From: Amphimedon queenslandica
Taxonomy: Eukaryota > Porifera > Demospongiae > Haplosclerida > Niphatidae
Direction of reading: 5' to 3'
Assembly: GCF_000090795.2 (NCBI RefSeq)
Contig: NW_003546460.1
Coordinates: 46,291-110,290, forward strand
Length of the DNA: 64,000 nt
The notes below the pieces were generated by a model. The model was not told where the DNA came from and ran no database searches. It worked only from the letters and a program-made list of their open reading frames with translations. Position numbers and translations under genes: made by a program. Positions 26,001-38,000 of the stretch are shown here, in pieces (position 1 is the first letter of the stretch; the number at the start of each line of letters is the position of its first letter).

Positions 26001-29000
26001 TTATATTTTGCTGCAGATCTTATTGCTTGAAACCAAAAGAGGAGGATGGAGATGAGGATGGAGATGAGGATGGAGATGAGGATGGAGATGAGAACGGAGA
26101 TGAGAATGGAAATGAGAACGGAGATGAGAATGGAGATGAGGATGGAAATGAGGATGGAGATGACGATAAAGATAAGATGGGGCGGCAAATGAGGCCACCA
26201 GTCTAACTTTAACTATACAAGCTGATGTGCATAATACAAGAAACATTAACTTCAAGCAATAAATATTGCATAGGAAAATTTGTCCCTTTTAATTTTTAAT
26301 AGTATTACAATGTTAGTTTTGCAATAATTACTGATTGTGTTTCTTTAGAAAATACTTTCTAGTATTGATCAAAATCACAAGATAGCAGCCATTTTAAATA
26401 AAAACTTCATTTCAGAAAAGAAACCCAAAGTATTTGCCTGATTAGAAGTCCAGGTGTTTAATCATTAACAGGGAAAAAATTGCATACAAATAAGAAAATT
26501 TACCGAATCTGGGATTGAACCCATGTCCTTAGGTCTACCAACTGTGCTTGAGTTAAGCTATTTGGAGCAATCTAAAGTTGAGGCTACCTAAATTGGGTAG
26601 AATATGCGCATCTATAGTGAGAATATTTTAAGGATGGGCGTTTATTTAAGAGTTTAAGCAGCCACAATGACGATTATAATCATTCACTGTTGACTCTTAT
26701 TGCAAGCAAGGATACTCACTACACTCAATACTAACAGTATTAACTTAAAATGTTTTTTTGCTTTTAAAATGTTGTGATATAAGGGCTACTTATAAGACCA
26801 TAAGTGTATTTACAAGATTCACTTCTGGCTTCACCCAAAATAGAACTAATATGGCTAATATGAGTGAAATAGGTTAATATGGGTGATACATATCAAATTC
26901 AACTCCTCATGGTACAATGGATGCTCTTAATTATGGACTAACACTTAGAGCAAATACTTGGCCATAATTTTAAGGGAAGTTGCATTCTGTGTAGCTTATA
27001 TAGTAGTGAAACGTATAATAAAATATTTAATGGATCACAAGGAACTAAGTAATGTACATTCATTCGACCAGACCTGCCTAGTTAGGGTTGGCTACATAAA
27101 GAGCTATAATTCCTGGAACTATGGTACATGCACTGTATTAAAATTAATATAATTCCTGGAAAATGACTGTTCATAGAATACAAGTGACTAATTTTAACTG
27201 GAAATTTTGCAAATTAAACCAATCACAATAGCAATTGCAGTTGTGATAATAAAACAATAATTCAACTGAGCACTATAGAATATTTACAATATAGACACTC
27301 CTACCCTCGTACCAGTACATGTACATGTAAGAAGAGACAGACTCGTAGAGCCATAGAGTCTGGACAAACACCATCAATTTCAGGAAAAGTATCAACTAAT
27401 GGTTGTGAGAAGGTGAAGAATGTGCAGTAGAGACTGACATTACCAGGAATAGTAGCAACTAGTTGGAGTTGCTGTGATAGAATGTAACAGACAGTTAGTT
27501 TTTAATGGAGTGCTATCATAAAAAATGTCACCTGATGCTGTTTAGGTGTAGTTACTATAGCAACATTAAAAGAATGCGGTTCTCAAAGACTGTTACTATA
27601 AAAGGAGAAGCCTCCATTACATTCACTCAGTGAAGAGTAGCAGCAAACTAAGCAAGAACAAAATCCTCCAGATTAAAAAAACCATGCCAGGCCAAGAAGT
27701 GATAACTACCAAGGTTACCAAGCTTGCTGGGGGAGAAAAGGCAAACAAGGTAAATAGTTTGATTCAAATTGGGTTGGATTATATTTTGAACTTGTTAGGT
27801 TAATAGGAAAAAGACAGGTGAAGAAATTACGCTTGACATAGCAAAAGTCCTCATTTTTCCTTTTGATGCTCTGAACACATTGGGAGTTGCAATTGGGCAA
27901 TTACACACAAAGGAAAATTTGGGAAAAGGAGCTAGATTTGGGCTATTTGGAGGATTTATTGGAGCATACATAATTGCTGCTTTTATAGCAATAATAGCAC
28001 ATAAGATAATCATATACTACAACAGAAAAATAAAATGCCTCAATCTTTGTAAGGAGGCGTGCTTGTTCGTCTTGGAACTAGGAGTCATTGCTAGTGTTGC
28101 ATTATACTATGCTGGAGATAACTTTAATGATGCAGAATTTATAAAAAACACTACCATTAATAAAATCATATCAGGAGGATTAATCGTTGCTGGACTTGTT
28201 GGAATATTTGGCATCAAATTTCTTCATGGATTAGTCAAGGAATACAATGGAAAAGAAGAAAAGCTAATCAGAAAACATCTAGAAAAAGGTAAATATGACA
28301 AAGCTCAATGGACCAAACAAAGAAACAACAAAAGAAATGCAAATATTTATGAAGCGCTTTACACATTTATACTTGAAGTATTTGGATTTATTCCGTTAGT
28401 TGATGGTGCCTATACTGCAGCTCTAGAAAGTGTCGATCCATGTGATGACAACAATAATAAAACAACTTTTTACTATCTAGTGTGGTGTTTGTACGGAGGA
28501 ATATTGTTTGGATTAATAATATATTCGATAATCAGAATGTGCGTCACCATGTTGGAGCTAACAAATCAAGAAATAAAAATCAATCATAATTTCGAAGGAA
28601 CATTGAACAAGAAAGCAATCAACTATGGTGGAACAGTTACGTGTACATACAAGCCCAACAACATTCAAAGAAATGGTGATGGTACATGTACAATTACTGA
28701 ATACAAAAGTGTAATAATTGAAGGAGGAGTAACAAAAAGTGACAGTCAGGTAAACATCAAAGGAGCAACCAGTACTGAACCTTCACAGAGTGCAACAATA
28801 GCAGTCATTGGAGGGAAACAGCCAAATGGCAAGAATGGAGGAACAACAATTATTGAAGGAAGAGACATCACTGCAGAAGGAGATCTATTTTTTGTCAATG
28901 GAACAATAGAAAATATAGAAGAGGCACAAAACAATGAACAACAACAACAACAACAACAAGTACAAGGAGGACAACAACAACAACAACAAGTACAAGAAGG

Positions 29001-32000
29001 AGGACAACAACAACAACAACAAGTACAAGAAGGAGGACAACAACAACAACAACAAGTACAAGAAGGAGGACAACAACAACAACAACAAGTACAAGAAGGA
29101 GAACAACAACAACAACAACAACAAATAGGGCAAGAAAGACGTCGATTAACAATTAAAGGAGGAGAAGAGGTACCACAAAACAACAATCAAGGTGAACAAG
29201 AACACACGCTAGTAATCAAAGGAGGAGTTACAACCATAAATGATGGAAAAGTAAAGCTCATTGCAGAAAGTGCAAAAATTACAAATGTAATAGATTCACA
29301 AGTTCCAAATGATGGCAGTTCTTATCCAGGATTATGTATAGATGATTGCACAAAAGGAAGATGCACAAAGCTTGTATGTAGCTGTGCATGTTGTTGTGGC
29401 TGTTGTTGTGGCCTAGCAAAAATATGGAACAGATTAGTAACAAAATGGAACTGGCTGATAGCTATAGTTGTTTTTTTGGTATCAGTTCTCAGTATCGTAT
29501 GCATTGGACTTTTCTTAGTTGCTGATAATTTTCAACCATTAGATTGTGCAATTGATCCAGCATCAAATTTACGTGGAAACTATGGTCTTAGAATAGCATT
29601 TCTAGTTATTTCTTTAATATTGTATGGTATATGTATGGTTCTAGCATTTATATTTTGGGGGTTATCTTGTTCGTGGGAATTTAAAGCTCCACCTCCCACA
29701 ACAGTAAGAGGCCTGAACATTAATTGAATGCATACGTTTAGTTGTACTGCATAAATTGTGAAATTTACTTTTTCTTGCTTTTACTGATAACTTTTGAGTG
29801 AATTATAAACATTTTATTGAAGTATGTTTTTTTATTTATGATATTAAATTATTTAAAAAAGGGTATCATATGCATGAAGAAGTGACATTAATTAAAATGA
29901 CTGTCAACCCAAATGAAAACAATATTTATATGGCATATGTTTACTCACAGGTCGTTCCTAACATTCTTTATTTGTTGTACTACATTGTATGCAACCACCA
30001 TGCTCCTTGTATAAAAAAGGATATGGCCACGACAAACAAAATGCCAGCTTGCCAATGGGACAAAGTTATGAGCTTTCTAACAGCAAGAGAGCATAGAGAT
30101 ACTGTCTAAAGACTTCTCTAGAAGCATTAGAAGGTAGAGAGAACCTCTATAAGTCTTAATAAGTGCCCAGCTATGCATGCAAGGTGGTAAAAACAATTAT
30201 AGGAATATTTATAGGGCACAATCAAAGAGGCAAAGGCAAAGAGGCTGAGCAAGTGGATGAAACAACACTCATCACAGAACATTAAATGCATCAAAATTAA
30301 TATAATTCTTGAAACTATTGATAGAATACAACTGATAAAATAATGATTCATTGAAAATTTTGCCAATTAAACCAATCACAATAGCAATTGCAGTTGTGAT
30401 AATAAAACAATAACTCAACTGAGCACTATAAGATATTTACCATTTAGACACTCCTACCCTCGTACCNNNNNNNNNNNNNNNNNNNNNNNNNNNNNNNNNN
30501 NNNNNNNNNNNNNNNNNNNNNNNNNNNNNNNNNNNNNNNNNNNNNNNNNNNNNNNNNNNNNNNNNNNNNNNNNNNNNNNNNNNNNNNNNNNNNNNNNNNN
30601 NNNNNNNNNNNNNNNNNNNNNNNNNNNNNNNNNNNNNNNNNNNNNNNNNNNNNNNNNNNNNNNCTGTGATAGAATGTAACAGACAGTTAGTTTTTAATGG
30701 AGTGTTATCATAAAAAATGCCACCTGATGCTGTTTAAGTGCAGTTACTATAGCAATATTAAAAAGGCGCAGCACTGAAATAAGCTTGACTATAAAAGGAT
30801 AAATCATAAGACTGATAGAGAATAACTCTAAACTCTCAGTTAGTGGCTGCAGCTAATACTGAAGCAACATTAAAAATGGGCAAGGCAAAGGATAAGGTAA
30901 AGCTATTTTAAAGATTGTCATTGTTCTATATTTGCTACATTAGGGAATTTACATACTAGCAGAATCAGCTAGATCAGAAGCATTAAAAGCTCTAATAGTT
31001 CCCTTTGATATCCTGTACTCCATCATTGCAATTGGTAAAATGCGAGATGGAAGAAATTTTAGTACAAAAGATCAAGATATAACATTAGGTTGCTTAGTAG
31101 GAGCATATGGATTAGTTAGCCTTGCTTTTTGTGCAATCAATGCCTTAGGATACTTCCGTAAAGCTCGTAAAAATGATAATTGTTCGACACAATGTAAAAA
31201 AATAGTTATTTTCATATTAGACCTTGCTGTCGTGATATTTACTAATGGCGTATACTTATGGGGAGATAGCAGGGCAGAGGTCAGTACTGACAGTATAGCG
31301 GAGGTAAGAGATCTTACAGCACAATCCCTTCTTTTCCTCATTCCTGCAATACTATCCTTTCACGTTTGGGAGCCATTAAAAACATTGTTTGCAATCATTT
31401 TTAAAGGTTGTGAAAACAATTGTAAATGTTGTGAAAAGAAAGATGATTCAGAAGAAGATAGCAATGATGATTTGGAAAAAGAGTTAAACTTAAATTATCA
31501 GAAAGCAATTCTCTATGCAACAATGATGACACTGAGTACTGTCCCAGAGACTGATGCTACATATACTACACTAGCCAATCTGGTTAGACTCACAAAAGAT
31601 AATTGTCGTCCAAGGAAATACAACATCCTTTGGGGAATGTATGGAGCAATTATATTCAGTATTATAGTGAAATGTATAAGTGTATTTTTAAAGGCATTGA
31701 GTAAATTTCCTAACAAAAATAAAACTGATTGGAAATCAAATCGATGTCTCATTGGTTGGATTGCTTATGCTGTTGTTACATCAGTGTTTGCAGTTATAAG
31801 CACTGGGTTCTTCTTTGTCGTTGATAATGAGCTACCATTAGATTGCTCACCACACTTCCGCTTGAATAGCACGTACAGGAGACTTGAAACAAAAAACTAC
31901 AACTTCAGACTAGGGTTTTTAGTAACTTCTTGGGTACTTTCAGTTGCAATATTAGTCATTGGAGGAATATGTTGGGGAAATTTTCTCTGTCTATATTGCA

Positions 32001-35000
32001 AAAAATCAATAAAAAAAGCTGAAGAAAAAAGCAATCCAGTTTAAACCTGAACCTATTTGAACATTAATACTACTTTTACATGCCCATGAATTAAGTGTAA
32101 AAACTATTTTTAAACAGTTTGGTAGCTACATTTAGTTAATTATTTTCGTTTTGTGTTGAATAAAATTAACTTAGAATATGTAATTATTATCTCAGCTTTG
32201 AGCTAATCTCCTTTGCTTCCAACTGATCTAATACAACAATAAAGAACACCTGCCAGTCCTATCATAGAGAAGCCACTACCAGTATCAATTATAGTGGTTG
32301 ACATAAAAGTAGTAGAGGCTGGGAAAGTGGTTGGGATTAGATAAAGTAGGCAGTCTTTGTGGAGTATCAGAAGACTCTGGTAGGTGTTGCTTCACTCCCA
32401 AGTCAGTGTAGCTACTACTGTGGTAAAGGGGTGGAATAGTTAGTAATAACTAACTATAATTTGCTCTTAATAGACTTGCTTATTTGGGGCTAATAGCAAT
32501 AGTCAAAATGGGCAAAGGAAAGGATAAAAAGGTAATGAAAATAAAAGCATTCTTATAATGAATGTCATCTACTTATTAGGGATTCTATTTGGTAGCAGGT
32601 TCTGCTAGATCAGAAGCAGCAAAGGCTCTAATAGTTCCATTTGATATTCTATACTCCATCATTGCCACTGGAGCAATGCTAAATGGAAAAGATTTTAGCA
32701 GAGAAAACCAGAGTGCTATACACTAACATGCTTGGGGCTAGTATATGTAGTGACCAGTGTTGAAGCAAACAATGAAGCAAATAATGGAGTGAATAATGGA
32801 GAAATAATTCCAACTACTCGTATAAATGGACCATGCAAAAGGATAAAAACAGAAGGAGGTACAACATGGAGCAACAACCAAAGAACAATCTGTGGGACAA
32901 TAATAACAATAACCGGAGGAAAACAAGGTAATACAAGAGGAGGAACAACAATTATTGAAGAAGGAAATATTACTACAGAAGGTGGAGAACTAATCTTTAA
33001 TAATGGAAAAGTAAGTAATAAAGAAGGAAGGTTTTTCAACATAGGAGGAGAGGAAATACTTTACCAAAAACCTAATGAAGACAATGAAGAACCTATTGAT
33101 GAAGAATGACAATGAAGAACTTGGTGATGAAGAACCTGGCGATGTATACATTGTAATAAAAGGAGGAATAACAACCATCACTGGGGGAACAACAACTTTC
33201 ACTGCAGACAGTGCAACAGTTATGGGGGGAGAAGTAATGCCACAAAATAATCCTAATCAAAATGAAGAGTATGAAGGAACATCTTTGGAAAAAGACCCCA
33301 GGCTTATAAAGAAAGAAATTATTAAAGTAGCAGTGGCCAATTGGTTTTGTATTGGATTGTTTTTGATTGCTGATAATAGTCAACCTTTTGACTGTGTGGT
33401 TGAAGAAAACATCAATTTCAACTATGCATTACGAATAATCTTTTTATTCATTTCTTTAATTCTATATTGTTTATCAATCTTGAAAGTAACTCAACTTTGG
33501 TACCAATCTCGTGATCCTACTCCAGTAGACCGTGATCCTACTTCAGTAGACCGCGATCCTAGTCCAATAGACCATGATCCGACAATAGACCGTGATCCTA
33601 CTCCAATAGACCATGAGCCTAGTCCAGTAGACCATGATCCTACTCCAATAGACCGTGACACTACTACAGGAGGCACGGCTCATACTCACACTCTTCCAAG
33701 AGACCAAACATCACCTGAGTCTCGTTGTACTTCAGTAGTTGTTTGAAGAAATACCATGGTATTCACACTTTACATATATGAGTAAAATTTAACAATTTAG
33801 CTAAAACTAATAGTATTCCTAATAATAGTATTTATACCATTAGTTAAATATTTTAAAAGGTGTGACACACTAACAATTAATGACAATTAACAGTTGTAAT
33901 AATTAATTATGAGTTTTAATAAATAACACTTGATTTAAAACAACTAGATATAGCAAATTTTTTTGCCAAGTCGTATCCTTGCAAGCAATTTAAATCCTTG
34001 CAAAATTAATTATGCAAGTAGTGCCAAGTACTTGGAAAATTTTCTCTAAAATTTTTTACAGAAGCAGCTTACAACACAAATATTTAAGTGAGGAATTCTC
34101 ACCTACTTGCCAATATTCAAATGTTACAATAAAATTCCTGGAACAACATGTACATGCATCAAAATTAACATAATCCATAAATTATGAATATTAAGTACAA
34201 ATGATAATGTTGTGACATAAGCTATTATCAGTATAGACCAACCATCATTGAGATACAACCCTCAGACACTAAGCAACAGATTACTAAACCCACCATATAC
34301 TAGGTAACAGATAATAGCACAAAAAGTGACTAGAATTAACATTGTCATAAATATAACCAAGTGTGCCTATGTATAGGGCACAACATATGCATTATATGTA
34401 CATATTTAGCATTACTTTTAGCATTTAGTATTAGTGCTAACCATACATAGTTTTTAAAACTTTTCAGATGTTTATTTTATCAGGGATATAATAGACTACC
34501 GTATACGGGATTGGTTACGGACCAAAAATCAATTTATAGGTCCGTTATAAATTTAAATTAATTATTCATAGTTTTGGTTTAATAACCCATTCTGCTCCGT
34601 ACAATAGCCTTACTACACTGATGTGTAAAAGTTGTGTAAAAATAAAACAAAGACTAGAACAACAAAATAACCAGTAAATTCTCATACAACGATCATTGTA
34701 CTATTATATTACAAAATAATACGAGAAAAGAGTCATGTCTGAATCCGCCACAGGTACACAAAACTGGCCTTTTAAAAAGTACTTTTCCGGCTGTATCATG
34801 AAGTAGGAAGGTCTAAATAAGTTCTTTTGGTCCTATTCTCATATAAACATAAAAGATGGTAAATCACAATACGATTGAATCTATATACTCCAAGCTATCT
34901 TGCCAGCAGAGGTACACAAATGGAAAATTGGCTGCATTTAGCAATTCATCGTGACAGCATCGTTAAGTATCATTCAAAATGAAAGTAGCAGATTCCTTAT

Positions 35001-38000
35001 CCTTAGTAATGGTAGTATAATGTTTTGAGAGAGAGACACAAGCCTTGTTGACAGAGAAATAGCAACATTAGTGATTTGATAAAACAGTTGGCCATCTTGA
35101 AAATGATAACAGAGGTTGTGAAAAGATTTTATACACAGATGATGCGCTCACATGGTCCCGTTGCCAATCCCGTATACGTTAGTCTATTATATCCCTGATT
35201 TTATGGAAATACTAAGACACTTTCATTTAAGAGGTCACATACTCTTAAGTGCACAAACACTAATAGCATAACTACAAGGTTTCAACCACACTATATAAGC
35301 TTATGATTCCTAGAACTATTAATATTGATTCACTTCTTATACATGTAAAAGTATATGAGGTAGGGGTCATTGGTAAGATAAAATGAGTGCCATCATAAAA
35401 ATGTCACCTGATACTGTTCTTAGTACAGTTGTTATGGCAACATTAAGGAATGTTCCCAATGGTTAGAGTAGGGGTACACTCAAATAGCCTCGACTATAAA
35501 AGGGGTCGAATCATTAGACTGATAGGGAACACTCACAGTTGCTGCAGCTAATAATTATATTGAAGTAATATTCAAAATGAGCCAAGCAAAGGATGAAAAG
35601 GTAAAGCAGCTATACATAATGATTGTGATTTAAAAGTTCTATATTTGCTACATTAGGGAATTTACATACTAGCAGAATCAGCTAGATCAGAAGCAACAAA
35701 AGCTCTAATAGTTCCCTTTGATATTCTGTACTCCATCATTGCAATTGGTGCAATGCGGAATGGAAGAGATTTTAGTACATCAGACCAAAAAATTGTATTA
35801 TTTGTCTTAGGAGCAGCATACGGAGTACTTAGCCTTGGTTTCTGTCTAATCAACAGTGGAGCATACTTACGTAACGCTTTTAAAAATGAAGATTGTTGGA
35901 CACGATGTAAAAAAATAGTTATTTTCATATTAGACTTTATTGTTGTGGTCGCTACTAACATCATATACCTTGTGGGAGATAGCAAAGCAGAGGTCAGCAC
36001 TGACAGTGCAGCGGAGGTAAGAGATCTGACAATACAAGGTCTTCTTTTTCTCATTCCTGCAATACTATCCTTTCATGTTTGGGAGCCATTAAAAACATTG
36101 CTTGCAATCATTTTTAAATGTTGTAAAAAGGAAGGTGATTCAGAAGAAGATAGCAACAAAAATTTGATAAAACAGTTAAAATTAGATTATTACAAAGCAA
36201 TTCTCTATGCAACAGTGATGACACTCAGTACTGTCCCAGAGATTGATGCTACATATACCACATTATCTAACTTTGTGAGGCTCACAAAAGATAATTGCCG
36301 TCCAAGGAAATACAACATCCTGTGGATAATGTATGGTGCAATTATATTCAATATTATAGTGAAATGTATAAGTGTATTTTTAAAGGCATTGCGCAAAGTT
36401 TATAACAAAAATAAGACTAAGTGGAATCTAAGTCTCATTGGTTGGGCTGCTTATGCTGTCATTACATCAGTCCTTGCAATATTAAGCACTGGATGCTTCT
36501 TTGTCGTTGATAATGACCTACCATTGGATTGCTCACCACACTTCCGTTTGAATAGCACGTACAGGAGATTTGAAACAAAAAACTACAACTTTAGACTAGC
36601 ATTTCTAGTAACTTCTTGGGTACTCTCAGTCACAATATTAGTCATGGGAGGAATATGTTGGGGAAGATTCCTCAAACTATATGACAAATCACAAGAAAGT
36701 TATAAATTAGAAAATCCGACAAACCACCTTAAAGATCGGACAAACCACCTTAAAGATCGGACAAACCACCTTGAAGCTGAATTTACTTGAACCCTTTTAC
36801 TACATTTACATGTACATTAAGTGTAAAAAACTATTCTTTGAACAGTTTGGTAGTTACATTTAGTTGATTGATTTCATTTTTGTGTTAAATAAATAATTTA
36901 GAATATAATTATTAACTCTAATCTCCTCCAGCCATTACTTCAAACTGTTCTGATAAAACAATAAAGAACAACTGCCAGTCCTATCATAAAGAAGCCACTA
37001 CCAGTATCAATTATAGTGGTTGACATAAAAGTAGTAGAGGCTGGGAAAGTGGTTGGGATTAGATAAAGCAGGCAGTCTTTGTGGAGTGTCACAAGACTCT
37101 GGTAGGTTTTCCTTTACTCCCCAAGCTACTACTGTGGTAAAGGGACGGAATAGTTAGAGATAACTAACTATAATTTGCTCTTAATAGACTTGCTTACAGG
37201 GGCTAATAGCAATAGTCAAAATGGGCAAAGGAAAGGATAAAAAGGTAATGAAAATAAAAGCATTCTTATAATGGATGTCATCTACTTATTATTAGGGATT
37301 CTATCAGGTAGCAGGGTCTGCTAGATCAGAAGCAGCAAAAGCTCTGATAGTCCCTTTTGATATCCTCTACTCCATCATTGCTACTGGAGCAATGCTAAAT
37401 GGAAAAGATTTTAGCAGAGAAAACCAGAGTGCTACACTAACATGCTTGGGGCTAATATATGCAGTGACCAGTGTTGAAACAAACAATGAAGCAAATAATG
37501 GAGCAAATAATGGAGTGAATAATGGAGCAATAATTCCAACTACTTGTATAAATGGACCATGCAAAAGGATAATAATAGAAGGAGGTACAACATGGAGCAA
37601 CAACCAAAGAACAATCTGTGGGACAAAAATAACAATAACCGGAGGAAAACAAGGAAATAAAAGAGGAGGAACAAGAATTATTGAAGAAGGAAATATTACT
37701 ACACAAGGTGGAGAACTAATCTTTAACAATGGAAAAGTAAGTAATAAAGAAGGAAGGTTTTTCAACATAGGAGGAGAGGAAATACTTTACCAAGAACCTA
37801 ATGAAGACAATGAAGAACCTACTGATGAAGAATGACGATGAAGAACTTGGTGATGAAGAACCTGGCGATGTATATATTGAAATAAAAGGAGGAATAACAA
37901 CCATCACTGGAGGAACAACAACTTTCATTGCAGACAGTGCAACAGTTATGGGGGGAGAAGTAATGCCACAAAATAATCCTAATCAAAATGAAGAGTATGA

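Noticed and set aside
26500-26575. tRNA-like sequence on the minus strand
   Set aside because: A B-box-like GGTTCAATCCC is present but the T-stem does not pair and no complete cloverleaf could be drawn; at most a tRNA-derived remnant.
28885-29186. Cys-, Leu- and Val-rich open frames antisense to gene 2
   Set aside because: They are shadows of the CAA-repeat minisatellite; the sense strand carries a conserved family protein.
25100-29320. Horizontal transfer of the Gly/Thr-rich insert from bacteria or phage
   Set aside because: The repeat style recalls bacterial beta-helix proteins, but base composition and codon use look like the neighbouring exons and I cannot run a search; not claimed.
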